64,000 nt of DNA from Bradyrhizobium sp. CIAT3101 (GTDB lineage: Bacteria; Pseudomonadota; Alphaproteobacteria; Rhizobiales; Xanthobacteraceae): the NCBI RefSeq assembly GCF_029714945.1, contig NZ_CP121634.1, positions 372,001-436,000 of the forward strand, given 5' to 3'. Positions within the stretch are counted from its first letter, which is position 1. Each line of letters begins with the position of its first letter. Shown piece by piece: positions 47,629 to 56,940 of the stretch. Position numbers and translations under genes: made by a program. A model generated the notes under the pieces. It was given only the letters and a program-made list of their open reading frames with translations, did no database searches and was not told the DNA's origin.

Positions 47629-49176
47629 TCAGGTGAACTTCGGATCGAGCGTGGTCGACCACAGCGCGACATCGGCGCGGTCGCGCAGCGTCACCGTCAT
47701 CTGGCCGGAGGCACCGTCGATCTTGACGTGACCGAAGAACTGCATGCCGGCGGACGGCGGCAGGTTCTGCTTGTCGAGGCCCGGCGCCTTGATGAAACGC
47801 ACCTCGGGTCCGAACGTGTTGTCGAGCTCGTTCGGACCGAACGTGCCGGCGTGCAGCGGGCCCGAGACGAATTCCCAGAACGGCTCGAAATCCTGGAATT
47901 GCGCCTTGTTCGGATCGTAGTAGTGCGCGGCGGCGTAGTGCACGTCCGCCGTCAGCCACACCGTGTTCCTGATCGGCGCCATCTTGATGAAGCGCAGGAT
48001 GTCGGCGATCTCCAACTCGCGACCGCGTGCCGGACCGTCGCCTTGCGCGAACGCTTCCGAGCCCTTTTTGTTGGTAGCATCGTCATAGACGATCAGGCTG
48101 AGCGGCATGTCGGAGGCGATCACCTTCCACGTTGCGCGCGAGTTGAGCAGTTCGCGCTTCAGCCAGGCCATCTGCTCCGGCCCGAGGAAATAGCTGGCCG
48201 GTCCGTACTCCGTCTCGAGATTGGCGCCATTGCCGCCGCGATAGCTGCGCTCGTCGAGCACGAACACGTCGAGATGCGGGCCGTAGGAGATCTTGCGATA
48301 GACCCGGCCCGGTTCGACGATGCTCTCGCGCATCGGATACATCTCGTGGAACGCGCGCCCCGCGCGCGCGGCGAGCAGCGAGATGTCGCGCACCTTGTAG
48401 GTCGACGGCAGATCCTTCGACAGCGACCAGTTGTTGGTCACCTCGTGATCGTCCCACTGCACGAAGATCGGCACCTCGGCATTGAAGGCGCGAACATTGT
48501 CGTCGGTGAAATTGTATTTGTGCGCGGCGCGGTACTCGTCCAGCGTCTCGGCGACCTTGGCCTTCTCGGGGATGGTGACGTTCTTCCAGACCTTGCCGTC
48601 GGCAAGCTTGACCTCGGAGGGGATCACGCCGTCGGCGTAGATGGTGTCGCCGGAATGCAGCAGGAAATCCGGCCGGTGCTTGCGCATGGCTGCGAAGGTG
48701 ACCATGCCGCCGTCATCGGGATTGATGCCCCAGCCCTGGCCGGCGACGTCGCCGCCCCAGACGAAGCTGACGTCGCGGCGGTCGGCCGGCGCGGTCCGGA
48801 AGCGGCCGACCACCGGCTCGCCTTCGATGGCGGTGTGGGAGAGATCGCGGAAGCGGACGCGGTAGAAGATGTCCTGGCTGGCAGGAAGATTGTCCACCAG
48901 CATCTTCGCGGTGAAGTCGCTCTCCGGCAGGGCTGCGATCGGCGGCAGCGCGCGGGCATCCTTGAAAGTATCCGTCGTCGCCACCTCGACCAGCATCTGC
49001 GCGGGCCGGTCGGTGCGCGCCCAGACCACGCCGCCGTCGACGGTGACGTCGCCGGACTGCACGCCGTGGCTGACCGCAGGCCGGTCGGCCGCGCGCGACA
49101 GATGCGGCATCGCGATCGCGCCGAGCGCACCGGCGCTGGTGGTGAGGAAACGGCGGCGGGAGAATTTGATCTTCAT
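47629..49176 (-). CDS. alkaline phosphatase PhoD family, Tat-exported
   Basis: 515 residues. A twin-arginine signal (KFSRRRFLTTSAGALG) precedes a PhoD-type N-terminal beta domain and the metallophosphatase domain, with GGDVAGQGW, LLHSGDTIYADG, QWDDHEVTNNW and LTADVHYAA as likely metal-ligand segments. It probably releases phosphate from mono- or diesters in the periplasm. ATG at 49176. It is convergent with the receiver gene, 13 bases apart. Confidence 0.93.
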   Translation of the reverse strand: MKIKFSRRRFLTTSAGALGAIAMPHLSRAADRPAVSHGVQSGDVTVDGGVVWARTDRPAQMLVEVATTDTFKDARALPPIAALPESDFTAKMLVDNLPASQDIFYRVRFRDLSHTAIEGEPVVGRFRTAPADRRDVSFVWGGDVAGQGWGINPDDGGMVTFAAMRKHRPDFLLHSGDTIYADGVIPSEVKLADGKVWKNVTIPEKAKVAETLDEYRAAHKYNFTDDNVRAFNAEVPIFVQWDDHEVTNNWSLSKDLPSTYKVRDISLLAARAGRAFHEMYPMRESIVEPGRVYRKISYGPHLDVFVLDERSYRGGNGANLETEYGPASYFLGPEQMAWLKRELLNSRATWKVIASDMPLSLIVYDDATNKKGSEAFAQGDGPARGRELEIADILRFIKMAPIRNTVWLTADVHYAAAHYYDPNKAQFQDFEPFWEFVSGPLHAGTFGPNELDNTFGPEVRFIKAPGLDKQNLPPSAGMQFFGHVKIDGASGQMTVTLRDRADVALWSTTLDPKFT

Positions 49177-49284
49177 GGCGATGCTCTCGATATCGCGCGG
49201 CGGGCCCGCCGAGACGGCGGTGGCCAGGATGAAGTCCGAGGCTATATTGAGACAATGTGACGCGGCAATTACGCGCGCAAGCGC

Positions 49285-50730
49285 TTATGCGTTGCCGGCG
49301 GCCCGGAATTGCGCGCCGGTGCGCTGCAGGTTCTGCGGCAGGCTGAACAGCACCGCCTTGCGGTCGGCGACCGCGGCGTGGAATTGGTCGAGCACGATGT
49401 TGAAGGCGGTCAGTGCGCCTTCCTCGATGGCGCCGTGGTCGTAACAGCGCAGCGTGTCGCGCAGGATCTCGTCGGCCTCGGCCTGCATCTGGTCGAGCTC
49501 GTCAGCCGTCTCGCTCTTGCGCGCGGCGGCGAGCATGTCGAGCAGGCGTTCGCGCAGATGGCTGTTGTTGTCGCGCTCGTCCTTTTTCAGATAGCCCGCG
49601 AACCAGGCGCCGATCGAGCCCGTGGCCGAAAGCGCCATCAGGCTCCACCAGATGTAGTCGCTGTACTTGTCGAGGAAGGTCTTCTCCTCGCCGTCGACAA
49701 AGGCGGCCGCGCCCGGGTGCACGGGGATCACCGCATCCTTGTCGGTATCGGGCGTCTCGATCTTCGCGGCTTGCGGGAAATCGGTCAGCAATTGCTGGCG
49801 TACGGCGAAGAGCTGTCGGGTGAAGGCCGCGACCGTGGTCTCGGACAGGCCTTTGCGCGCCACGATGTGGTGCGAGAAGCTGATGGTCTTGACCTCGTCG
49901 TCGGGACGATCGGGCGAGCCGCCATACGTGCCGGCCGGGATTTCAGACGCCTCATAGACCGGATGGTTCTGCGCGATCGCGTCCGCCGAATCGATCGCCA
50001 GGAAGGTCGGCGTGCCGCCATCCTTCGCGGAGGCGGCGATCGCGTCCGCCGTGATCTTGCTGTTGACGGGGCCGGCCGCGAGATAGACGTCGGCCTTCTG
50101 GGCCTTGATCGCTTCGGCGACTTCGCTCGCCGGGAATTGCACGATCTCGACCTTGGCGGGATCGACGCCGTATTGCTGCAGGATCACTTTGAGCAGATTG
50201 ACGTTGGCCGGGGTGCGGCCGACGACGCCGACGCGGTGGCCGGCGAGCTGCGCGATCTTGGTGATCTTCGCGCCCTTCTTCTTGCCCTTGCCGGGCACGG
50301 ACCACAGCACCACGACGTTCTTGCGCAGCGTCGCGACGGCTTGCGCGTTCTTGGGGACATCGAGATCGCCGCGCACGATGGCGAGATCGGCCTTGCCCTC
50401 GGCGAGCAGGTCCGCGCTGGCGGTGGCGCCGTCGGTCTGGATCGGGCGCAACCGCACGAAGCCTTTGCTCTGCGCGAAGGCCTGCGTCAGCGTCTGGACC
50501 ACCTTGACGTCGTCGCTATTGGCGGGACCGACCGCAATCTTCAGCGTCACCGGTCGCATCGCGAAATAGTAGCCGCCGACCAGTGCGCCGACGATGGCGA
50601 ACACCAGCGCCAGCGACACGAGCGCCGTCTTCCGCGCCGCGGATCGCGGCGAAGGCGGAGAGGGCGTTTCGGCCAGGTCGGATGCCCCGGTCATCGATCT
50701 CCCAAACAGGCGCTTCAGGCTCAGTTTCAT
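49285..50730 (-). CDS. TAXI-type binding protein with two membrane helices and cytosolic tail
   Basis: 481 residues. One N-terminal membrane helix (about 36-58) is followed by a TAXI-family solute-binding domain (about 62-350; LKIAVGPANSDDVK, GHRVGVVGRTPANVNLLK). A second helix (about 361-381, IWWSLMALSATGSIGAWFA) and a 100-residue helical, probably coiled-coil, cytosolic tail end the protein. Ordinary TAXI proteins are free periplasmic subunits of TRAP transporters; this topology is more like a receptor. No TRAP membrane genes are nearby. Ligand unknown. Confidence 0.87.
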   Translation of the reverse strand: MKLSLKRLFGRSMTGASDLAETPSPPSPRSAARKTALVSLALVFAIVGALVGGYYFAMRPVTLKIAVGPANSDDVKVVQTLTQAFAQSKGFVRLRPIQTDGATASADLLAEGKADLAIVRGDLDVPKNAQAVATLRKNVVVLWSVPGKGKKKGAKITKIAQLAGHRVGVVGRTPANVNLLKVILQQYGVDPAKVEIVQFPASEVAEAIKAQKADVYLAAGPVNSKITADAIAASAKDGGTPTFLAIDSADAIAQNHPVYEASEIPAGTYGGSPDRPDDEVKTISFSHHIVARKGLSETTVAAFTRQLFAVRQQLLTDFPQAAKIETPDTDKDAVIPVHPGAAAFVDGEEKTFLDKYSDYIWWSLMALSATGSIGAWFAGYLKKDERDNNSHLRERLLDMLAAARKSETADELDQMQAEADEILRDTLRCYDHGAIEEGALTAFNIVLDQFHAAVADRKAVLFSLPQNLQRTGAQFRAAGNA

Positions 50731-50881
50731 CTTGGCCGGCGATTTACGCCCGCAATTGTAGCAAATTTCTTGTTCCGCAGGGTTACATCTCCGTCATGGT
50801 TAGCGGATCGGCGAATTGCCGCATGAACCCGGGGCGTAAGCACGGTGTTAGGGTAAAGTTCCCCTGAAAACGGAGGTCACC

Positions 50882-51184
50882 ATGGCAGAGCTTCTATCGG
50901 CGGATGCACGCAAGCAGGCGTTAGGGGGTATTCCCGGCTGGGCTGAGGTCCAGGACGGCAAAGGGATCGGGAAGACCTTTGTCTTCAAGGATTTCAACGA
51001 GGCTTTCGGCTTCATGACCCGCGCGGCGCTGGTCGCGGAGAAGATGGATCACCACCCCGAATGGCGCAATGTCTACAAGACGGTCGAGGTGGTCCTGTCG
51101 ACCCATGACGCCGGCGGCGTCACCAAGCTCGACGTTCAGCTTGCCACGGCGATGAACGCGATTGCCAGGCTGACGCAGGCCTGA
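50882..51184 (+). CDS. 4a-hydroxytetrahydrobiopterin dehydratase
   Basis: 100 residues, a complete pterin-4a-carbinolamine dehydratase. The active-site motif EKMDHHPEW carries the histidines. It recycles the pterin cofactor of aromatic amino acid hydroxylases; no phhA is next to it here, so it may act with an enzyme encoded elsewhere. ATG at 50882 after GGAGGTC. It lies between two TAXI-family genes but in the opposite orientation. Confidence 0.95.
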   Translation: MAELLSADARKQALGGIPGWAEVQDGKGIGKTFVFKDFNEAFGFMTRAALVAEKMDHHPEWRNVYKTVEVVLSTHDAGGVTKLDVQLATAMNAIARLTQA

Positions 51185-51273
51185 CGCCTTGCGGGCCGGA
51201 GCCGCATCCCCATCTTGTGATCGTTGTCGGATGCGGCCTTCAGCCGCGCCGGGTTGAGCGGGAGTTTCCAAAG

Positions 51274-51654
51274 ATGGTTGCCGAACACAGCGTCGGCTTC
51301 GAGCCGGCCGATCGGCTCGCGGAAGATCGCGAAAGCGTGCGTCGTCGTTTCTGGCGCAAGCTGAAGCGCGTCGTCGCGCATCTGCCGTTTGCCGAAGATC
51401 TGCTCGCCGCCTATTACTGTGCGTTCGACCGCCAGACGCCGCGCCATGTCCAGGCGTCGCTGCTGGGTGCGATCGCCTATTTCATCCTGCCGTTCGACTT
51501 CATTCCCGACGTGATGCCGGTGCTCGGCTTCACCGATGACGCCGCCGTGCTCGCGACGGCCATTCGCATGGTCGCCAGCCATATCACGACGGAGCATCGC
51601 GAGGCCGCGCGCGCTGCGCTCAAGCGCGGGGTGGATGAGGCTGAAGTGGCGTAG
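51274..51654 (+). CDS. YkvA/DUF1232 membrane protein
   Basis: 126 residues. The DUF1232 core GAIAYFILPFDFIPDVMPVLGFTDD is at about 69-93 and forms one or two membrane segments. Function unknown; the family is widespread and small. ATG at 51274 (MVAEHSV) was chosen because the frame extension to 51217 lacks homology. It follows the pterin dehydratase by 89 bases and is convergent with the next TAXI gene. Confidence 0.88.
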   Translation: MVAEHSVGFEPADRLAEDRESVRRRFWRKLKRVVAHLPFAEDLLAAYYCAFDRQTPRHVQASLLGAIAYFILPFDFIPDVMPVLGFTDDAAVLATAIRMVASHITTEHREAARAALKRGVDEAEVA

Positions 51655-51698
51655 AAGCGGGCGTCGTCCTCGCTTCCGCCAGGACGACTTTGAGAAAG

Positions 51699-52853
51699 CT
51701 ACTTCTTCTCCGCCCGCGCCTTCTCCGCATCCCACGCCTGGAATTGCTTGAACAGCGTTTCCCTGTCCGCGTCGGACACTTTCGCGCCTGTCGGGCTCTG
51801 CTTCAGGAACGCTTCGAAGCGTTGCTGTGTCACCGGCTCGACGCCGTGCCGGTCGAGCCATTGCTGCGCCACCGGCAACCTGTTCCAGCCGGACAGAGGC
51901 GCCGCGAGCGAAACCTCCTTCCATTTGGGATGGAACGGTGGGTTCTGAAGCGCGGGGAATTTGGTGAAGAACGCGTCCACGAACAGCGCGATCTTGCGAT
52001 AGCGCTCGGTGTTGGGCGCCCAATTATAGGCCGCGAGCACCGCCGGCACCGCGATAGTGTCCACGCTCTCGCCGTCCTTGATCAGGTTGGGGTAGTCCTT
52101 GGCGGTCAGCGTCGCCGGCAGATAGTCGTTCTGGAGCGGCTTGGCATAGTCGACCTTCGCAAGGTGAAAGCGACCGTCATTGCCGAAGGTCGAAACCGAT
52201 TTGTACGGCTTGCCGCCGACCACGATCACGGCATCGATCTCGCCGGCCTTCAGCTTCTCCATCGCGATGCGCTGCTCGACATAGACGAACTTGGCCTTGA
52301 TCCCGAGCCGCTCGAACACGGTGAGCGCGGTGACGAAGGTGCCGCCATTCGGCAGGTCGACGCTCACCGTCTTGCCTTCGAGGTCTTTCAGCGTCGCGAC
52401 CGATTTCGGCGCGATCACCTGCATCTCCTCGTTGTAGAGTTTCGTCACATAGGTGAACTGCCGCTTGATGTCCTTGGCAAAGCCCTTGCGCTCGAGATAG
52501 TCGAGCGTATCGGCGCGCACCACGCCGAGGTCGACGCCCTGAAGGAACAGGATGTCGGCGACGCTCTGCACCGAGCCGCGGCCGACGATCGGCAGGACGC
52601 GGATCTTGTTGCCGTCGTCGAGCACGGAGGCGAGGTCGGCGCCGAACTGCACATAGGTGCCGCCGATCGTGCCGGTGATCAGCGTGACGGTGTTGGCGTT
52701 CAACGCCTGCTTGGTCGAGCTCGAGCCGAACTGGAAGATGGCTTTCAGGCTGTCCGAGACTTTGGCCGGGTCATATTCGGTCTGCTCGGCGCGTGCGGCG
52801 ATGGCACAGATCGTCATGATGGCGGCAAGCGCCATTCTCAAAGTGTTACGCAT
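51699..52853 (-). CDS. TAXI family TRAP-type solute-binding protein
   Basis: 384 residues. Signal peptide (1-22, cut after RAE) and a full TAXI-type periplasmic binding domain (LITGTIGGTYVQFGADLA near the N-terminus, ADTLDYLERKGFAKD, GKTVSVDLPNGGTF). The conserved C-terminal segment WAPNTERYRKIALF suggests a functional fold. It is an orphan: no TRAP membrane subunits are nearby. Ligand unknown; other family members bind glutamate, dicarboxylates or similar. Separated from the upstream SEL1-like gene by 18 bases, so they may be co-transcribed. Confidence 0.88.
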   Translation of the reverse strand: MRNTLRMALAAIMTICAIAARAEQTEYDPAKVSDSLKAIFQFGSSSTKQALNANTVTLITGTIGGTYVQFGADLASVLDDGNKIRVLPIVGRGSVQSVADILFLQGVDLGVVRADTLDYLERKGFAKDIKRQFTYVTKLYNEEMQVIAPKSVATLKDLEGKTVSVDLPNGGTFVTALTVFERLGIKAKFVYVEQRIAMEKLKAGEIDAVIVVGGKPYKSVSTFGNDGRFHLAKVDYAKPLQNDYLPATLTAKDYPNLIKDGESVDTIAVPAVLAAYNWAPNTERYRKIALFVDAFFTKFPALQNPPFHPKWKEVSLAAPLSGWNRLPVAQQWLDRHGVEPVTQQRFEAFLKQSPTGAKVSDADRETLFKQFQAWDAEKARAEKK

Positions 52854-52871
52854 GATGTCACCTGAACCGTT

Positions 52872-53720
52872 CTAGTTCGAGAGGAGAGCGAGGCGCTGTT
52901 CTGCCTCGGACGATCCGAGCGCTGCGGCTCTCTGATACCAGTCGCGAGCTGCCGCAGCGTCGGCATTGACGCTCCGCGTGTCGCGTGTGCCGAGCACCGC
53001 CGGATCATAGGTTTGCGCCAGCAGAAGCGCCGCCGTCGCATCCTGCGCAGTGGCCGCGCGTTCGAGCAGCAGGCGGGCCGCCGCGATATCGCCGATCTTC
53101 AACAGGCTCTTCGCGCGCGTCATCAGCCCGGCCAGCGTGTCGGCGTCGAGCGTCTTGACCGGGGGAGGCGGTGCAGGCGCCGCCGCGACGGGCGCGGGCA
53201 GGGCCACAGGCGTTTGGGCTTGCAGTGCCGTCTGATAGGCGGTCGCGATCGCTTCGCGGCTCGGGGTCGACGGTGCAGGGACATTCTGCGCGTCGGCGCT
53301 CACCGGCCTCGGGTCGGTCGCGCGGGCCGGATCCTTGAGCGGGGTCTGCGGGATGGCCGGCGCGCTGGCCTTCGCCATGGCCTGCTCCGGCGCGAAGCCC
53401 ACCCAGTTACCGGCACTGGCGGGCAAGAGGTTGCGAAAGTCGGACTGAAACAGTGTGACCAGGACTGCCAGGGCGGATGCCGCCAGAACGGCCGCGAGCA
53501 CACGCGGGACCATTCTGGAACGCACCTCCACGGGCGCATATTCGCTTGGGTCCGGCGCACCGAGCGGATCGGACAAGAACAGTGGAATTGGATCGTCCTG
53601 CGAAAGATCGGCCCGCGCGGCGCGCGCACGAATAAAGGACGCGGTCGACGGATGTGATGCGGCTCGATTGAAGTCGAGCGCTCTCGACTCCTTCGACGGG
53701 CGATTTGCCGTCGTCTCCAT
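52872..53720 (-). CDS. membrane protein with C-terminal SEL1-like repeat
   Basis: 282 residues. One membrane helix (about 70-92, VLAAVLAASALAVLVTLF) splits a short cytosolic N-terminus from a Pro/Ala-rich periplasmic linker and a C-terminal SEL1/TPR-like pair of helices (AAARDWYQRAAALGSSEAEQRL). Function unknown; such repeats mediate protein contacts. ATG at 53720 (METTAN) is preferred to upstream in-frame codons. It precedes the TAXI gene by 18 bases, suggesting an operon. Confidence 0.75.
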   Translation of the reverse strand: METTANRPSKESRALDFNRAASHPSTASFIRARAARADLSQDDPIPLFLSDPLGAPDPSEYAPVEVRSRMVPRVLAAVLAASALAVLVTLFQSDFRNLLPASAGNWVGFAPEQAMAKASAPAIPQTPLKDPARATDPRPVSADAQNVPAPSTPSREAIATAYQTALQAQTPVALPAPVAAAPAPPPPVKTLDADTLAGLMTRAKSLLKIGDIAAARLLLERAATAQDATAALLLAQTYDPAVLGTRDTRSVNADAAAARDWYQRAAALGSSEAEQRLALLSN

Positions 53721-54059
53721 GGTGATGCTCCCCATTACTACGCAACGCAGGGGCATTCCCGGCTTCAGTCTTTTTATTGTTGTCCAGAAGCGCCCCGGCA
53801 AACTGGAACCGGTAAATCGCAATTTGAATCAGCCCAAAAAACGACGGCGGTTGGCGCGAATTGGGAAATAGTTGGGTTTGATTGAGGCGGAGCGGGGGAA
53901 TACACCGCAATTTTGGCGGCGATGGTTGAGGAGGACTCAACCAGACGGCGCCGCGCCCGAGCGCGGCGTGGACGAGGTGGAGGCGCGATCGCACGCTCCA
54001 AAATAGTCCTGGCTTTCGCCAGGACTATTCGCCGGGGCAGTCATTGCGATTGTGTCGCC
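53721..54059. other. 339-base intergenic region with two strong hairpins
   Basis: No supported gene. It contains the SEL1-like gene's upstream region. CGCCGCGC (53949-53956) pairs with GCGCGGCG (53961-53968), and a 12-bp stem near 54002 is listed as a terminator. Confidence 0.4.
54002..54029 (-). terminator. terminator hairpin after the quinone oxidoreductase gene
   Basis: A perfect 12-bp stem, AATAGTCCTGGC (54002-54013) with GCCAGGACTATT (54018-54029), around a TTTC loop. It lies about 30 bases past the stop codon of the gene at 54060 on the minus strand. T-tail weak (TTTGG). Confidence 0.7.
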
Positions 54060-55034
54060 TCACGGATGCAGGATCACCTTGCCCATGGCCTGGCGTCCCG
54101 CGAGCACCTTCAATGCGTCGGCGGTCTGCGCCAGCGGGAAGGTGCGGTCGACATGGGAAGAGATCTTTCCTTCCGCCGTCCACTTCACGAGCTTCTCGAG
54201 ATTGGCGCGGTTCTTCTCCGGATTCTGCCGGGTCCAGGCACCCCAGAACACGCCGCGGATGTCGCAGCCCTTTAGCAACGCGAGATTCAGCGGCATCTTG
54301 GGAATGTCGCCGGCGGCAAAGCCGATCACGAGGAAGCGGCCTTCCCAGGCGATTGAGCGCAGCGCCTGCTCGGCATAGGCACCACCCACCGGATCGAAGA
54401 TGATGTCGACGCCCTTGCCGCCGGTGAGTTTGCGCAGGCCTTCCTTCAAATCTTCCTTGCCGTAGTTCAGCGTCAGCTCGGCGCCATGCGCTTTGGCGAA
54501 TGCGAGCTTCTCGTCCGACGAGGCGCAGGCGATGACCTTCAGGCCCATCAGCTTGCCGAGCTCGCAAGCAGCGAGGCCGGTGCCGCCGGCAGCGCCCAGC
54601 ACTGCGAGCGTCTCACCCGGCTTCGGGCTCGCGCGATCTTCCAGCGCATGCAGCGCGGTGCCGTAGATGATGATGATGCCGGCCGCGCGGTCATAGTCGA
54701 GATTGTCGGGGATCTTCACGATTCCTGCCGCCGGCAGCGCGATCTTTTCGCGCGCGCCGTTGTGGCCGCAAGAGGCGACAACGCGATCGCCGACCTTGAG
54801 GTCGGTGACACCGGGGCCGATGCTCTCGATCACGCCTGCGACTTCAGCGGCCGGCGAGAACGGGAACGGCGGCTTGATCTGGTACTTGCCCTGAATCATC
54901 AGGATATCGAAGAAGTTCAGCGCCGCCGCCTTGATCGCGATCACGGCTTCGCCGGGACCAGCCACCGGATCCGGCACATCGGCGAGCACGAGATCGTCGG
55001 GCTGGCAATATTGCGAGCAGAGGATGGCTTTCAT
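54060..55034 (-). CDS. NADPH:quinone oxidoreductase family protein
   Basis: 324 residues, zinc-independent MDR type. N-terminal GroES-like domain (AALNFFDILMIQGKY) and Rossmann domain with AVLGAAGGTGLAACELGK. The TSAFGA-like NADPH contact appears as CASSDEKLAFAKAHGAE. It probably reduces quinones or enones with NADPH. ATG at 55034 (MKAILCSQY). It is divergent from the dienoyl-CoA-reductase-like SDR gene. Confidence 0.92.
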   Translation of the reverse strand: MKAILCSQYCQPDDLVLADVPDPVAGPGEAVIAIKAAALNFFDILMIQGKYQIKPPFPFSPAAEVAGVIESIGPGVTDLKVGDRVVASCGHNGAREKIALPAAGIVKIPDNLDYDRAAGIIIIYGTALHALEDRASPKPGETLAVLGAAGGTGLAACELGKLMGLKVIACASSDEKLAFAKAHGAELTLNYGKEDLKEGLRKLTGGKGVDIIFDPVGGAYAEQALRSIAWEGRFLVIGFAAGDIPKMPLNLALLKGCDIRGVFWGAWTRQNPEKNRANLEKLVKWTAEGKISSHVDRTFPLAQTADALKVLAGRQAMGKVILHP

Positions 55035-55147
55035 GGCGGCACCTTGGGGCGTTTCGAGTGGAGTTATGGTTGGCCTGTTTCTGCCGGATTTACTGCGACC
55101 GGACAATCCGGATTCTTTGTCTTGAGCAATGCGAAGGCCTATCCTTC

Positions 55148-55226
55148 CGTCATTGCGAGCGAAGCGAAGCAATCCAGATTTTTTCCGTGACACGGACTCT
55201 GGATTGCTTCGCTGCGCTCGCAAGGA
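55148..55226. repeat. intergenic palindrome, CGTCATTGCGAGCGAAG family copy 1
   Basis: The left arm cgtcattgcgagcgaagcg runs to aatccag at 55177. The right arm is ctggattgcttcgctgcgc, then tcgcaagga, to 55226. It lies between the divergent quinone oxidoreductase and SDR genes, just upstream of the SDR start. Copy 2 is at 58274. Confidence 0.85.
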
Positions 55227-55254
55227 CCGAAGAACAAAAAGAAGGATTCAAACG

Positions 55255-56094
55255 ATGTTTGAAACAGGTCTGCTCAAGGGCAAGCGCATCCTCGTCACCG
55301 GTGGCGGCTCCGGCCTCGGTGCCGCGATGGGCCGTCGCTTTCTCGCGCTCGGCGCCGAGCTCGTGATCTGCGGCCGCAAGCTCGACCGGCTCGAAGCAAC
55401 GGCGAGCGAGATGCGCCAAGAGACCGGCGGCAAGGTCACGACAATCGCGTGCGATGTGCGCGATGGTGCCGCCGTCGACAACATGATGGATGCGATCTGG
55501 CGCGAGGCGCCGCTCGACATCCTCGTCAACAATGCTGCCGCGACCTTCATCGCGCAGAGCGAGCATCTGTCGTTCCGCGCGGCGGACGCGATCCTGGCGC
55601 CGACGCTGCATGGTGCGATGTACTGCACGCTCGCCGCCGGCAAGCGCTGGATCGACGGCAGGCACAATGGCGTCGTGCTGTCGATCCTCTCGACCTCGAC
55701 CATCACCGGCCGCGCCTTCACGGTTCCCTCGGCGATGGCGAAGTCGGCGGTGCTGGCGATGACCAAGAGCCTTGCGGTCGAGTGGGGCCCGAAGGGCATC
55801 CGCACCATCGCGATTGCACCCGGACCGTTCCCGACCGCCGGCGCATCGGGCCAGCTCCGCCCCGAGGGCCGCGACGAGGGTTGGACCTCGCGCAATCCGC
55901 TGGGCCGTACCGGCGAGCACAGCGAACTCGCCGATCTCGCCAGCTTCCTGGTCTCGGACCGCGCCGGCTACATCAACGGCGAGATGGTGGTGATCGACGG
56001 TGGCGCGCATTTGCGCAGTTCCGGCGCCGAGGATTTGTTGCGCTGGACCGATGCGCAATGGGCCGAGCAACGCGCCGCGCGATCCAAGGGCTGA
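55255..56094 (+). CDS. 2,4-dienoyl-CoA reductase-like SDR
   Basis: 279 residues. SDR fold with VTGGGSGLGAAMGRRFLALG and NNAAATFI. In place of the usual YxxxK, the segment is FTVPSAMAKSAVLAMTKSLA, i.e. the SxxxK form seen in mammalian DECR. The family reduces 2,4-dienoyl-CoA (NADPH) in unsaturated fatty-acid degradation. ATG at 55255 is fixed by the conserved N-terminus; the frame extension to 55129 covers the repeat. Divergent from the quinone oxidoreductase. Confidence 0.88.
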   Translation: MFETGLLKGKRILVTGGGSGLGAAMGRRFLALGAELVICGRKLDRLEATASEMRQETGGKVTTIACDVRDGAAVDNMMDAIWREAPLDILVNNAAATFIAQSEHLSFRAADAILAPTLHGAMYCTLAAGKRWIDGRHNGVVLSILSTSTITGRAFTVPSAMAKSAVLAMTKSLAVEWGPKGIRTIAIAPGPFPTAGASGQLRPEGRDEGWTSRNPLGRTGEHSELADLASFLVSDRAGYINGEMVVIDGGAHLRSSGAEDLLRWTDAQWAEQRAARSKG

Positions 56095-56200
56095 CCCGCT
56101 AACTGCCTTCCCAAATTGGACTTTCCCGGTTATCCCTGCGACGGGGACAACCCACGGCCGGGCCATCTTCCAGTCACAATATTGAGGGAACCACTCCAGC

Positions 56201-56848
56201 ATGTGGCGGGTGCTGATTTTAGCTTTGATGACTGGCGTGATGGCCTGTGGAATCACCGATTCCGCGCGGGCGCAGACGGCGCAGCCCGCGCCACCGGCGC
56301 CGAAGGCTGCGGCTAAGCCGGCAGCCCCTGCCGCCGCAAAAACCGCTGCCAAGCCCGAGAGCAAACCGGCTGCCCCTGCCGCGGCGGTTGCGGGCGGCGC
56401 CGAGCCGACCCTGATCGGCCAGTTCGGCACCTGGGGCGCCTATTCGGCGACGCCCAACGGCAAGAAGGTCTGTTTTGCGCTGGCCAAGCCTTCGTCGTCG
56501 AAGACCAATCCGCCGAACCGGCCACGCGATCCCGCCTATGCCTTCGTCTCGACCCGCCCGGCCGAGAAGGTGAACAACGAAGTCTCGGTCATGATCGGCT
56601 ATGCGTTGAAGCCGGGCTCGGAATCCTCGGTCGAGGTCGGGGGCGCCGCGTTCGCGATGTACACGCAGGGCGACGGCCTCTGGATCAAGAATGCAGCCGA
56701 GGAGGAGCGGATGGTCGAGGCCATGCGCAAATCCGCCGATCTCGTGGTCAAGGGCGTCTCGGCCAAGGGGACGGAGACGACCGACACGTTCTCGCTGAAG
56801 GGGCTCGCCCAGGCGCTGGACCGGATCTCGCAGGATTGCCGGCGTTAA
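56201..56848 (+). CDS. invasion associated locus B (IalB) family protein
   Basis: 215 residues. The signal peptide (1-24, cut after ARAQ) and an Ala/Pro/Lys-rich linker (25-65) precede the IalB domain (about 70-215; FGTWGAYSATPNGKKVCFAL, DCRR at the end). The family was named from Bartonella, but is common in non-pathogenic rhizobia, where its role in the envelope is unknown. ATG at 56201. Confidence 0.9.
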   Translation: MWRVLILALMTGVMACGITDSARAQTAQPAPPAPKAAAKPAAPAAAKTAAKPESKPAAPAAAVAGGAEPTLIGQFGTWGAYSATPNGKKVCFALAKPSSSKTNPPNRPRDPAYAFVSTRPAEKVNNEVSVMIGYALKPGSESSVEVGGAAFAMYTQGDGLWIKNAAEEERMVEAMRKSADLVVKGVSAKGTETTDTFSLKGLAQALDRISQDCRR

Positions 56849-56940
56849 GGCTGCCCGCTTAAGCCTTTAGGGCTAGGCAATAGCCACGGTCGCAATCGGC
56901 GGTTCCGGTTGCTATATAGACGTATCCCAAAGGTACAGCC

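Noticed and set aside
47452..49260. 602-codon open frame on the plus strand
   Set aside because: Antisense to the PhoD gene, which has signal and metal motifs; the frame has none.
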